The notes under the pieces are model-generated. The model made no database searches and was not told where the DNA came from. It worked only from the letters and a program-made list of their open reading frames with translations. Below, one piece after another: positions 35,528 to 49,305 of a DNA stretch of 64,000 nt. The translations under genes and the position numbers were made by a program. Source of the DNA: Brevundimonas sp. AJA228-03 (GTDB taxonomy: Bacteria > Pseudomonadota > Alphaproteobacteria > Caulobacterales > Caulobacteraceae); NCBI RefSeq assembly GCF_017795885.1, contig NZ_CP059297.1:2974189-3038188 (forward strand), given 5' to 3'. Numbering within the stretch: position 1 is the stretch's first letter; every line of letters begins with the position of its first letter.

Positions 35528-36472
35528 TCAGTCCGCCTGGCCGGTTTTCCAGTCGGGGCCCCGCACCTCGAACCCTTGTGCTTCAAGGCCATCCAGAACG
35601 CCGCCCGGTTCGGCCAGCAGCCGCAACGGGGCCACGGCCAGAGTCGTCCCGGCCTGATCCAGGGCTCCGGATATCGCCGTCAGCCACTGCCCGCGCAGCT
35701 GCGGCCCGATCTCGGGATCGCCCCACGGCCAGCACTGGCCCAGGGCGACGTCCAGCGGGTTCCCGATCACTTCGGGCACCCGCAAAGCGCGCCAGTCCTC
35801 GGCGCGGGCGACGAAACCGTCCGGCCCGCCCTCCGCCGCCACGACGCCGGCGGCGACACAGGGCACATAGGCCCCAGGTGCCTGGTTGATCAGGTTGTCG
35901 ACGATTTCGTCGCCTCGCACCTCGCCCACCGTCTCGCCCTCGATCCGCGCCCGCCGGGCCCCGCGCCGCACCACATCTTCGGCATCGTCGCCGCCGGTTC
36001 GATAGCCCGCCTTGTCCCGTGTCAGGTCGAAGCCCAGAAAGACGAAGCTCTGGCGTCGCCAGTCGTCGCCGTCGTCCGCCATGACGGCCTCCAGCCGCGC
36101 CTGCACGGCCGGATCGAGATAGTCCGCGCTGGTCGTCTCGCCCGGCAATCGGCTGATCGTCCGCATCCGCCACAGCAGGCGAAACAGATCGGATGCCGAG
36201 ACGCGGGCCACGGGTGGATACATAATCCGGTCCGCCCGCGCGGTCGCCGCCTCCAGCCCCGACGGGCTCCATTCGAAATCATGCGGCAGGCCCCGGATAT
36301 TGCCGACCAGGATCAGGGACCGGTCCCCCCGACTGACTTCCCAGATCGGCGTCTGGGACCGGCGGGCGACGACGATGATGTCATCGACCTGATCCGCGTC
36401 CTGGGCCACGGCGGGCACGGCGGGCACGGCGGCACACATCAGCAACAGGCCAAGGGCCAGACCACGGATCAT
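35528..36472 (-). CDS. TraB/GumN-type (COG3735) exported protein
   Basis: A 314-aa exported protein with a signal peptide (about 1-23, containing AVPAVPAVAQ). The start of the mature region, PIWEVSRGDRSLILVGNIRGLPHDFEWSP, matches the TraB/GumN pattern (P-x-W-x-v-x-x-g-d-x-x-i-x-l-x-G-t-x-H-x-L-P), but the catalytic-looking G-[T/S]-x-H is altered to GNIRGLP. This suggests a divergent, perhaps inactive, member. Three 9-bp repeats in the signal-peptide coding region (36407-36431) encode the AVP repeat. Start ATG 36472 has GGGAG 6 bases upstream. It is convergent with tldD. Confidence 0.75.
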   Translation of the reverse strand: MIRGLALGLLLMCAAVPAVPAVAQDADQVDDIIVVARRSQTPIWEVSRGDRSLILVGNIRGLPHDFEWSPSGLEAATARADRIMYPPVARVSASDLFRLLWRMRTISRLPGETTSADYLDPAVQARLEAVMADDGDDWRRQSFVFLGFDLTRDKAGYRTGGDDAEDVVRRGARRARIEGETVGEVRGDEIVDNLINQAPGAYVPCVAAGVVAAEGGPDGFVARAEDWRALRVPEVIGNPLDVALGQCWPWGDPEIGPQLRGQWLTAISGALDQAGTTLAVAPLRLLAEPGGVLDGLEAQGFEVRGPDWKTGQAD

Positions 36473-36635
36473 CGACGACTCCCTCACGATGCCCTGTGAC
36501 GCTTGCAGCGCCTTGTGGCATCAGCATGGCCACAGGGCCCGCCGGCCGCAGGATCCCTGTCGCCGCTATACAGTCCGTGCCTTCCAGAAACACTGGATCG
36601 TTCTTTGGACAGACCGGGTTTTCAAATATCGGAAT

Positions 36636-36655
36636 GCATTACAGCGCTGTAATGC
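36636..36655. promoter_or_regulatory. Perfect 20-bp palindrome upstream of TonB-receptor pair
   Basis: GCATTACAGCGCTGTAATGC is a perfect palindrome centred on AGCGCT, 95 bases before the first receptor start and in the AT-richest part of the intergenic region. The centre resembles LacI-family operators. No LacI-type gene is in the window. The sequence is exact and long enough to be unlikely by chance. Confidence 0.65.
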
Positions 36656-36750
36656 TGTATTCGATTTAATCCACCTGTCCGCCTTGTAACTGGAGATCGA
36701 TCCCCGCGACCGCCAAACCGGCCCTCACAAGACGAGGGGAACCCCAGGCG

Positions 36751-38805
36751 ATGACGAAGACGATCCTACTGGCGACCACGGCCATCCTGTTCGGTGCCGG
36801 CGTGGCGCAGGCCCAGACCGTCCCGCCCACGCCATCGGCCCAGGCCGCGGCCCCGGTGGCCGAGACCGACCAGCAGGGCGTGCTGGTCTTCACGCCCGAC
36901 TTCTTCACCGACTATCGGCCCAACACGGCGCTGGACATGGTCAGCCGGGTCCCCGGTTTCTCGACCCGGGACGGCGACGGCTCGCGCGGGTTCGAAGGGG
37001 CGGTCGGCAACATCCTGATCAACGGGGCCCGCCCGGCATCCAAGAACGACAGCGGATCGTCCGTCCTAGGCCGGACCCTGGCGACGCAGGTCGAGCGCAT
37101 CGAACTGGTTCGCGGCGGGGCCCCGGGCATCGACATGCAGGGCTATTCCGTCGTCGTGAACGTCATCACCAAAAGCCAGTCCAGCCGCCAGTCCGTGCTG
37201 ACGTGGAACGCCTTCCTGTTCGACGGCGGGCAGGATGCCTACAACGGCAACTACCAGTTCACGGCCAAGGATGGGGACCGGTCGTGGGGCATCACCCTGT
37301 CCGACGGGGTCAGCATCAGCGATGCCAACGGGCCCGGCCGCGTCATCCGCCGCGATGCCAGTGGTGCCATCCTGCGCGACGAGGCCTACGTCAATGACCA
37401 GCAGGGCGGCGGCCAGGCCATCCGCGGCAACTATGCCGACGCCTTGCTGGGCGGCAAGATCGACCTGACGGCCCGCATCGGCCAGAACGACTATCGCAAC
37501 TTCAGCCTGCAGAGCGCACCCGGCGTCCGCCGCAACAACAGCTTCAGCGACGAAGGCACCAGCGGCGAGGTGGGCGCCGTCTATACCCGTCCCATCCGCA
37601 CCGGCGTGACCAGCGAGACGCGGTTCATCCGTGAATGGAGCGACTTCGACGACACTGCGGTATCGAGCAGCGTGATCGCAGGCGTCGCCAGCCCCGAACA
37701 GCGGTTCACCTCGGTCGGCAATGCGTCCGAGACCATCCTGCGCTCCCTGCTGCGCTGGGAACGGTCGCCGTCGATGACGATCGAGGGCGGGGGCGAGGTG
37801 GCCTACAACATGCTGGAGACCGATCAGGCCTTCACGGTCGGCGGCACGCCCGTGGCCCTGCCCTCAGCCTCGGTCACGGTCGAGGAGACGCGCGGCGAGG
37901 CCTTCACCAAGGCGACCTGGCGCGTCCGGCCCGACCTGACGCTGGAAGGCGGGATCCGTCTGGAAGCCTCCACCATCACCCAGTCGGGCGACGCCGATCA
38001 GGAGAAATCCTTCTATTTCGCCAAGCCGCGCTTCCAGGCGACCTGGACGCCGATGGCCAACAACCAGGTCCGCTTCCGCTTCGAACGTGAGGTCGGACAG
38101 CTGGACTTCGGCGACTTCGCAGCCTCGGCCGAGCTGGACGACGACAATGTCTTCGGCGGCAATGTCGATCTGGAGCCCGAACAGCGCTGGGTCACCGAAC
38201 TGGTCTATGAGCGCCGGTTCCTGGGCGACGGCATCGTCTCGGTCGGCTATCGCCACGACGAGATCACCGGCGTGATCGACCAGCTGCCCCTGCCCGGCGA
38301 CCTGTCGGCGGTCGGCAACATCGGCGACGGGACCCTGGACGAGCTGGAGGTCAACATCTCGATTCCGCTGGACTGGACCGGCTTCTCGGGCGGGCAGTTC
38401 ACCTTCGAGAACGATTGGACGAAGACCGAGGTCACCGACCCGACGACGGGCAAGACGCGCCCCATATCCGGAGTGCGTCCGTCGCAGCCCGGCTTCACGA
38501 TCAGCCAGGACATCACCAGCTGGAAGATCAACTGGGCCGCCACCTACCTGGAGTCGCTGCGGCAGTATTCCTTCGATCCGGACCAGACGTCCGGCTTCAA
38601 CGGCGACGACTATTTTCAGGGCTTTGTCGAATACAAGCCGACGCCGTCCATCTCGGTTCGGGCCCAGGTGACGATCTGGAATGACTTCAACGTCGAGCGC
38701 ACCGTCTATGCCAGCCGCACCGGCGGGCGGCCCGTGGCCTTCACAGAGACCCGCGATATCGACCCCAACACCTTCTACCAGATCACCCTGAAGAAGACCT
38801 TCTGA
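36751..38805 (+). CDS. TonB-dependent receptor, first of tandem pair
   Basis: A 684-aa outer-membrane receptor. A signal peptide (about 1-22, ending AQAQ) is followed by a plug domain: GVLVFTPDFFTDYRPNTALDMVSRVPGFSTRDGDGSRGFEGAVGNILINGARPASK, with VERIELVRGGAPGIDMQGYSVVVNVITK ending the plug. The beta-barrel follows (about 140-684) and ends NTFYQITLKKTF with the terminal Phe expected for outer-membrane insertion. It is shorter and simpler than most siderophore receptors, and no clear extended TonB box is visible. The substrate is unknown; placement near a POT peptide transporter hints at peptides or sugars. A palindromic operator candidate lies upstream. Confidence 0.9.
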   Translation: MTKTILLATTAILFGAGVAQAQTVPPTPSAQAAAPVAETDQQGVLVFTPDFFTDYRPNTALDMVSRVPGFSTRDGDGSRGFEGAVGNILINGARPASKNDSGSSVLGRTLATQVERIELVRGGAPGIDMQGYSVVVNVITKSQSSRQSVLTWNAFLFDGGQDAYNGNYQFTAKDGDRSWGITLSDGVSISDANGPGRVIRRDASGAILRDEAYVNDQQGGGQAIRGNYADALLGGKIDLTARIGQNDYRNFSLQSAPGVRRNNSFSDEGTSGEVGAVYTRPIRTGVTSETRFIREWSDFDDTAVSSSVIAGVASPEQRFTSVGNASETILRSLLRWERSPSMTIEGGGEVAYNMLETDQAFTVGGTPVALPSASVTVEETRGEAFTKATWRVRPDLTLEGGIRLEASTITQSGDADQEKSFYFAKPRFQATWTPMANNQVRFRFEREVGQLDFGDFAASAELDDDNVFGGNVDLEPEQRWVTELVYERRFLGDGIVSVGYRHDEITGVIDQLPLPGDLSAVGNIGDGTLDELEVNISIPLDWTGFSGGQFTFENDWTKTEVTDPTTGKTRPISGVRPSQPGFTISQDITSWKINWAATYLESLRQYSFDPDQTSGFNGDDYFQGFVEYKPTPSISVRAQVTIWNDFNVERTVYASRTGGRPVAFTETRDIDPNTFYQITLKKTF

Positions 38806-38811
38806 TCGGGG

Positions 38812-38838
38812 CGGCAGCGGCCGCGCCGGTCGCTGCCG
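38812..38838 (+). terminator. Hairpin between the two TonB receptor genes
   Basis: CGGCAGCG (38812-38819) pairs with CGCTGCCG (38831-38838), 6 bases after the first receptor's stop. There is no T tract. It could terminate the first transcript or separate expression levels of the two genes. Confidence 0.5.
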
Positions 38839-38925
38839 AACCTGACACAGATTTAATCCTCTGGTTGCCCCTGTCGTTGTAGGCGGACCCGGCCAGCCGA
38901 TCCCGGGGGCGGGGGTGCGCGTACC

Positions 38926-40977
38926 ATGTTGATTCGAGCCCTTCTGCTCGCCACGACGGCAGTTCTCGCGGTCCCGATACCGGCGGGTGCCCAGACACCC
39001 GGCCCAGCGGAGCCGGCAACGGTCGGGGACACGCCACCGCAAGGCGTCCTGATCTTCACGCCGGACTTCTTTGCCAGCTCCGGGCCGAACACCGCGTTGG
39101 ACATGATCGGTCGCCTGCCCGGCTTCGGCCTCGACAGCGGCGACAACGACACGCGCGGCTTCGCGGGCGCAGCGGGCAATGTGCTGATCGACGGAGATCG
39201 CCCCGCGACCAAGAGCGAGGATCTGGACGCGATCCTTCGCCGCATCTCGGCCGACAGCGTGGAACGGATCGAGCTGATCCGGGGCGGGGCACCCGGCATC
39301 GACATGCAGGGCCGGGCCGTCATCGCCAATGTCGTGCTGAAACGCACGGTCCAGATCGAGCGGGTGATCGAGGTCAACAGCTACCTGTATCCGGACGGCT
39401 ACCTGGGGCCGCTGCTGAAGGGGTCGTGGTCGCGCCGCGAGGGCGATGACCAGCTGGAGGCCTCGTTCAGCGCGAGTGCAGATCGGACCGGACAGACGGC
39501 GACGGGCTATCGTCGGCGCTTTGATGCGGCCGGCACTCTGACCCAGGACGCGGACCTGGACCTTTGGGACCGATACAGGAGCCTGGAGGGGACCGTGGCC
39601 TGGCAGGTGCGGGTTGGTGGCGGCAAGCTGCGGATCAACGCCCTGGGCAACTGGTTCGACATGGCCAGTTCGATCGACACCCATATCCTGTCGGGGATCG
39701 GCAGCGACGAACTGAACACCGGCGATTACAGCAGCGCCAATGGCGAGGTCGGGGCCAACTGGTCGCGGCCGCTGGGCGAGCGCGCCGAGATCGAGCTGAT
39801 CGGCCTGCAGACCTATGAGACCGAGGACAGTCTGTCGGGATCGCGTACGGCCAGTGGAGGGACCGACTTCGGGTCCGATTCGACATCGGGCGAAAGCATC
39901 GCCCGCGCCGTTCTTCGGTTTCGGCCGAACGACCGCTGGGCCTGGGAGGGCGGCGGCGAGGCGGCCTACAACTTTCTGGACAGCACAACGACCTATGCCG
40001 AGAACGGCGTGCCCGTTCCGCTGCCCTCGGCGTCGGTCAGGGTGGAGGAACTGCGGGGCGAGGCGTTCGGCCAGGCGACCTGGCGGCCCCGCGCCAGCCT
40101 GACGGTCGAGGCGGCGTTGCGGGTGGAGGTGTCCGAGATCCGCCAGTCGGGCGACAGCGACCGGTCCCGGACCTTCGTCTATCCCAAGCCGCGCGTGCAG
40201 CTGACCTGGACGCCGATCCCCGATCACCAGGTCCGGCTGCGGCTGGAGCGCGAGGTCGGGCAGCTGGATTTCGAGGACTTCGTCGCCTCGGCCGACGTCG
40301 ATCTGAACCAGGTCGAGGGCGGCAATCCCGAACTGGAGCCCGAGAAGAGCTGGGTCGTCGAGGGCGTCTATGAGCGCCGGTTCTGGGGCGAGGGCGTCCT
40401 GACCCTGACAGCATCGCACCGCGAGTGGGAAGACATCGTCGACGTCATTCCCCTGGTCGGCGGGTTCGAGGCCGTGGGCAACGTCGGCACGGGAACCTCC
40501 GATTTCCAGCAGGTGCAGCTGGCCCTGCCGCTGGACCGGTTCGGCCTCGCCAATGCTCGCTTCCATGCGCGCTACAGCTGGAACCAGTCGAGCGTGATCG
40601 ATCCCCTGACGGGAGAGGCGCGACGGTTCAGCAGCCAGCTGGCCAATGGCTGCGGGGTCAGCTTCGACCAGGACCTGCGCGGCGGCCGATGGTCCTATGG
40701 CGGTCATCACGGCTGCAATCTGGACGACTCATTCCAGTACCGAATCCGCGAGGTCCGCCGCCTGGAGACTGATCCCGACCTGACCTTCTTCGTCCAGTGG
40801 AAGCCGCGCCCGGAGCTGACGCTGCGGTTCGACGCAGGCAATGCCAGCGATCTTGAGCGGCGGCGCACGCGCTTCGTCCACACCGGCCCGCGGAACAGTT
40901 CCCCGCTGGCCTTCCGGGAGGACCGGGGCACGCGGCAGGGGCCGTTCGTCTTCCTGCAGGCGCGCCGGACCTTCTGA
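38926..40977 (+). CDS. TonB-dependent receptor, second of tandem pair
   Basis: A 683-aa outer-membrane receptor paralogous to its upstream neighbour. Shared blocks include GVLIFTPDFF, PNTALDMIGRLPGF, NVLIDGDRPATKSEDLDAILRRISADSVERIELIRGGAPGIDMQGRAVIANVVLKR and, in the barrel, EVGQLDFEDFVASADVDLNQVEGGNPELEPEKSWVVEGVYERRFWGEGVLTL. It ends VFLQARRTF with the C-terminal Phe. A signal peptide (about 1-20, ending AGAQ) is present. The plug is well conserved between the two copies while the loops differ, so substrate ranges may have diverged after duplication. A strong hairpin follows the stop. Confidence 0.9.
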   Translation: MLIRALLLATTAVLAVPIPAGAQTPGPAEPATVGDTPPQGVLIFTPDFFASSGPNTALDMIGRLPGFGLDSGDNDTRGFAGAAGNVLIDGDRPATKSEDLDAILRRISADSVERIELIRGGAPGIDMQGRAVIANVVLKRTVQIERVIEVNSYLYPDGYLGPLLKGSWSRREGDDQLEASFSASADRTGQTATGYRRRFDAAGTLTQDADLDLWDRYRSLEGTVAWQVRVGGGKLRINALGNWFDMASSIDTHILSGIGSDELNTGDYSSANGEVGANWSRPLGERAEIELIGLQTYETEDSLSGSRTASGGTDFGSDSTSGESIARAVLRFRPNDRWAWEGGGEAAYNFLDSTTTYAENGVPVPLPSASVRVEELRGEAFGQATWRPRASLTVEAALRVEVSEIRQSGDSDRSRTFVYPKPRVQLTWTPIPDHQVRLRLEREVGQLDFEDFVASADVDLNQVEGGNPELEPEKSWVVEGVYERRFWGEGVLTLTASHREWEDIVDVIPLVGGFEAVGNVGTGTSDFQQVQLALPLDRFGLANARFHARYSWNQSSVIDPLTGEARRFSSQLANGCGVSFDQDLRGGRWSYGGHHGCNLDDSFQYRIREVRRLETDPDLTFFVQWKPRPELTLRFDAGNASDLERRRTRFVHTGPRNSSPLAFREDRGTRQGPFVFLQARRTF

Positions 40978-40987
40978 GGCGACCATG

Positions 40988-41011
40988 GGGCGGCGCGCGA
41001 ACGCCGCCCCT
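40988..41011. terminator. Bidirectional terminator after TonB receptor and POT genes
   Basis: GGGGCGGCG (40988-40996) pairs perfectly with CGCCGCCCC (41003-41011) around a 6-base loop. It sits between the convergent receptor stop (40977) and the transporter stop (41018), so it can serve both. Confidence 0.7.
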
Positions 41012-41017
41012 GGCGCT

Positions 41018-42952
41018 TCAGCCCGGAGTCGAGGTGGCCGGTGCTGCGACGTTGCCGTCTTCCTGACCGCGATCTGTCAGGGTCGGCCCCGGATGGTTCG
41101 AGGCGTCATTGGCCCCGTTCGACCAGCCCTTGATGAAGAAGCTGGCCAGGATGAACAGGCCACCGGCGATCATGCCGCCCCAGCCGAGCGTCTCGAACAC
41201 CGACAGGGAGGTCGCCAGCGCCGCGCCGGGATCAAGCACCTCGCCCCCGACCGTCTCGGTCCCGGCGATGCCCGCGATCTTGCCGCCGACGAACTGGGCG
41301 ATCGAGGAGGCCAGGAACCAGACCGCCATCATGAAGCTGACGACGGAGGGCATGGACAGTTTGGTGATCTCCGACAGTCCCACCGGCGACAGGAAGAGCT
41401 CGCCCGTCGTGTGGAACATGTAGAGCAGGGCCAGGAGGATGATCGGCATCCGGAAGGCCGAGTCGGCCAGGCCTGCCCCCCAGACCACGACCATGAAGCC
41501 CAGCCCCACCTGGATCAGACCCAGACCGAACTTGAACGTCGGGTCCGGATCACGCCTGGCCCGGCCCAGCGCAACCCACAGGGCCGCGAAGATAGGCGCG
41601 AAGATCAGGATGAACCCGGCGTTGAACGATTGGGTCTGGGATGCGGTCATCGTCGTGTCGATGAAGATGCCCTGGCCCACCAGACCGGCGGCGGCGACCT
41701 GCTCGGGTGTGCCGAGCGTCAGAGGGCCGATCTGCAGGGCGCTGGCCAGCAGATTCAGGTCCACATTGCGGTCCGCGAACAGGTTCAGCGACGTGCCGGC
41801 CTGCTCGAACAGGGTGAAGAAAAGAACCGATCCAAACACCAGGACCACAGCCAGCATCATGCGTTGGCGCTGTGCCCAGGTCTTGCAGATCACGGCCATG
41901 ACATAGCCGATGAAGGCCAGGGACGCGATCGTGGACACGCCCAGGACCCAGCCGACCACCGTGTTGCGCTGAACCAGCCACCACACCGGGATGACGCCCA
42001 GCAGACCGAAGAGATAGATTGACCATTCGCGGTTGAGCGGGCCCAGCAGCGGCTTCTTCAGATCGCCGGTGGCCGGAGCCTCGCCTTTCCCCTGAAGCAG
42101 GGGCTTGCCCAGGACGAACACGACGAAGCCCAGCGCCATGCCGACGCCGGCAAGGCCAAACCCGGCCCACCAGCCCACGGTCTGGCCCAGCAAGCCGCAC
42201 AGGACGGCGGCCCAGAACGAGCCGAGGTTGATGCCATAGTAGTAGAGGGTGAAGCCGGCATCACGGCGGGGGTCGCCCTGGGGGTACAGCTGGCCCACCA
42301 AAGTCGAGATGTTGGGTTTCAGGAAGCCGACGCCCATGATGATCAGCGAAATGGCCAGAAAGAAGACGCTCTCGCCGATGGGGTCGCGCTGTGCCTTCAG
42401 CTCATACTGGTCGGCGGGAATGACGGCGGGAAGCGCAGAGCCGGCCGGCAAGCCTTCGATCGCCAATCCGCCACCCTCGGCCGGGCCGTAGGCGTAGGTA
42501 GTCCCATTGAGGATGATCCCCGTCTGGCCGGCGTCGCCGCGACCCTGGGTGGCGATCTGGTAGGTCTGGTTGGCATAGGTGAGCGTCTGGGTCGTGTCGC
42601 GACCCTCGTAGGCCATCATGGAGTGGCCTGCGACGAGCAGGACAGCCCCGAAAGCGATCGCCTTGCGCGTGCCGATGAACCGGTCGGCCAGGATGCCGCC
42701 AATCAGGGGCAGCAGATAGACCAGCGAGGTATAGGAGCCATAGATCGATCCTGCCGCGCTGTCGCTGAACAGGAAATGCTGGGTCAGGTAGAAGATCAGC
42801 AGGCCGCGCATGCCGTAGTAGGAAAACCGCTCCCACATCTCGGCGAAAAAGCAGATCAACAGGCCACGCGGGTGGGTCTTGAGGATCTGGAGAAGGACGG
42901 GAATCCCCGTGACCAGGGTAATGACGATGCCGATAAGGACGACGATGTTCAC
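41018..42952 (-). CDS. POT/PTR family peptide transporter
   Basis: A 644-aa major-facilitator transporter for di- and tripeptides driven by protons. It shows the POT signature FFAEMWERFSYYGMRGLLIFYLTQ (E-x-x-E-R-F-x-Y-Y) in helix 1 region, then GGILADRFIGTRK and later FTLYYYGINLGSFWAAVLCG and PNISTLVGQLYPQGDPRRDAGF. A large loop insertion (about residues 110-165, TLTYANQTYQIATQGRGDAGQ to AEGGGLAIEGL) lies between helices, and the C-terminal tail is low complexity. Start GTG 42952 is preceded by a G-rich block and gives the standard NIVVLIG N-terminus. It faces the receptors and shares their hairpin terminator. Confidence 0.9.
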   Translation of the reverse strand: MNIVVLIGIVITLVTGIPVLLQILKTHPRGLLICFFAEMWERFSYYGMRGLLIFYLTQHFLFSDSAAGSIYGSYTSLVYLLPLIGGILADRFIGTRKAIAFGAVLLVAGHSMMAYEGRDTTQTLTYANQTYQIATQGRGDAGQTGIILNGTTYAYGPAEGGGLAIEGLPAGSALPAVIPADQYELKAQRDPIGESVFFLAISLIIMGVGFLKPNISTLVGQLYPQGDPRRDAGFTLYYYGINLGSFWAAVLCGLLGQTVGWWAGFGLAGVGMALGFVVFVLGKPLLQGKGEAPATGDLKKPLLGPLNREWSIYLFGLLGVIPVWWLVQRNTVVGWVLGVSTIASLAFIGYVMAVICKTWAQRQRMMLAVVLVFGSVLFFTLFEQAGTSLNLFADRNVDLNLLASALQIGPLTLGTPEQVAAAGLVGQGIFIDTTMTASQTQSFNAGFILIFAPIFAALWVALGRARRDPDPTFKFGLGLIQVGLGFMVVVWGAGLADSAFRMPIILLALLYMFHTTGELFLSPVGLSEITKLSMPSVVSFMMAVWFLASSIAQFVGGKIAGIAGTETVGGEVLDPGAALATSLSVFETLGWGGMIAGGLFILASFFIKGWSNGANDASNHPGPTLTDRGQEDGNVAAPATSTPG

Positions 42953-43328
42953 GACGCGTCCCCCCCGAACCTGGTGTGTTTCCCGGTGCACGGCCGATCT
43001 GCCGCGCGCGCACTGTCCGTCCTGATCAACGCTTCACTCCCATCCAGGCGCCCGTCCCGGCGCTTCGTTGGGGCATAAGCAGCACGGCGGGCAAGGCCGG
43101 ACAAGCCTTATGGGTAATGAAAGCGTCACGACCGATGCGCAGTGCGGGCGCGGGCAAGGGATCAGGCGGTGCCGATCAGGAGCGCTCTCGAACCCGCCCA
43201 AGGGCATAATGAGAAGAAATCGCAACTTTCGGCGTATCGTCGCACGTTCCGTGCTGTCTGATGAAGCCACACTCGCCCGACAGGGAAATCATTTGCGCTG
43301 ACGGCCTCGCCTGTCGTTATATGTTGCC
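42953..43328. other. Intergenic region between POT transporter and gltD
   Basis: No convincing gene is seen in these 376 bases. It must hold the divergent promoters of the transporter and the gltD-gltB-amt set. The only notable repeat is GATCAGG twice, 14 bases apart, near 43160-43180. An open frame from 43068 translates to an Arg/Gly-rich peptide with no family look and is not called. Confidence 0.4.
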
Positions 43329-44755
43329 ATGCAACAGAAAGGCCCCACCGGACCCACCGGGTTCGTCGTTCAACCGCGTCGCCTGCCCAAGGCGGAGGCG
43401 TCCATGCGCGTGCAGGATTTCGGCGAGATCATCGTCAAACCGACGACCGAAAACCTGGAAGTCCAGGCCGGGCGCTGTACCGACTGCGGCGTGCCCTTCT
43501 GCCAGACCGCCTGCCCGTTGCAGAACAACATCCCCGACTGGCTGGGCCTGTCCGCCGAGAACGAACTGCGCGAGGCCTGGAAGATCGCCTCTGCCACCTC
43601 GACCATGCCTGAGATCTGCGGCCGCATCTGTCCGCAGGACCGGCTGTGCGAGGGCTCCTGCACCCTGAACCAGTCGGGCTGGGAGGCCGTGACCATCGGC
43701 TCTGTCGAGGCCTTCATCGGCGACACGGCCTTCGACAACGGCTGGGTCGAGCCGATCCGTCCCCTGCATGAGCGCCCGGAGAGCGTCGGCATCGTCGGGG
43801 CCGGCCCCGCCGGTATGGCCGCCGCCGATCGTCTGCGCGAGCAGGGCTATCAGGTCACGGTCTACGACCGCCATGACCGCCCGGGTGGCCTGCTGATCTA
43901 TGGCATCCCCGGCTTCAAGCTGGAGAAGCGCGTCGTCCAGCGCCGCATCGATCGCCTGATCGACGGCGGCGTGACCTTCGTCACCCACTGCGACGTCGGA
44001 ACGGACGTCACCCTGACCGAACTGCGCGAAAGGCACGATGCGGTCCTGCTGGCCATGGGCGTCTATCAGGCCCGGGCGCTGCAGGTTCCCGGTGCAGGCC
44101 CCGGCGACACCCTGCCCGCCCTGGACTTCCTGATCCACCAGAACCGCCGCGACCTGGGTGAGGCGGACGAAGCCACCGGCCATCATGCGCGCGGTCGCAA
44201 CGTCGTCGTCATCGGCGGCGGCGACACGGCGATGGACTGCGTCCGCACCGCCATCCGCCAGGGGGCCGAGAGCGTCACCTGCCTGTACCGCCGCGACCGC
44301 GAGAACATGCCCGGCTCGGCCCGTGAGGTCCTGAATGCCGAGGAAGAGGGTATCCATTTCGAATGGCTGGGCGCGCCCAAGGCCCTGATGAGCCGCGACG
44401 GTTCGATCTCGGCCGTCCGCGCGGCGCGCATGGCCCTGTCGGAACCCGAGTTCGGCAAGCGCCGCGAGATCGTGCCGGTTCCGGGGGCTGATTTCGACCT
44501 GAAGGCCGACCTCGTCATCGAGGCGCTGGGCTTTGAGCCGGAGGATTTCGCCGCCCATCACGACGCGCTCAGCCTGACCGAATGGAACACGGTGGCCACC
44601 GCGCGGTCCGGCTTCGCCACCAGCCTGCCCGGCGTCTATGCGGCGGGCGATGCCGTGCGCGGGGCCTCGCTGGTCGTCTGGGCCGTGCGCGACGGCCAGG
44701 ACGCCGCCGCCGAGATCGACCGCTATCTGAAGGCCCGCACGCAGGAGCAGGCCGC

Positions 44756-44759
<4 letters not shown>
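43329..44759 (+). CDS. gltD: Glutamate synthase small subunit
   Basis: A 476-aa NADPH-binding, FAD and iron-sulfur protein that feeds electrons to GltB for converting 2-oxoglutarate and glutamine to two glutamates. N-terminal cysteines C50, C53, C58 and C62 (CTDCGVPFCQTACPL) and MPEICGRICPQDRLCEGSC form the [4Fe-4S] sites. Two dinucleotide folds follow: GIVGAGPAGMAAAD (FAD) and VVIGGGDTAMDC (NADPH), with the C-terminal GVYAAGDAVRGASLVVWAVRDGQ. Start ATG 43329. The ATGA overlap with gltB couples translation. Here gltD precedes gltB, reversed from the common gltBD order. Confidence 0.96.
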
Positions 44760-49267
<4,508 letters not shown>

Positions 49268-49305
49268 TCGCCGTTCACATCTAGCTCCCTGAGGCCTCCC
49301 CGCCG

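Noticed and set aside
37864..40710. 948-aa open frame antisense to both TonB receptors
   Set aside because: Shadow of the receptor genes; no signal peptide or family motif.
43068..43301. 77-aa frame in the POT-gltD intergenic region
   Set aside because: Low-complexity Arg/Gly-rich translation, no ribosome site and no family resemblance.
42953..43328. Sigma-54 type promoter for the gltD-gltB-amt block
   Set aside because: No TGGCAC-N5-TTGC-like pair was found by eye in the intergenic region.
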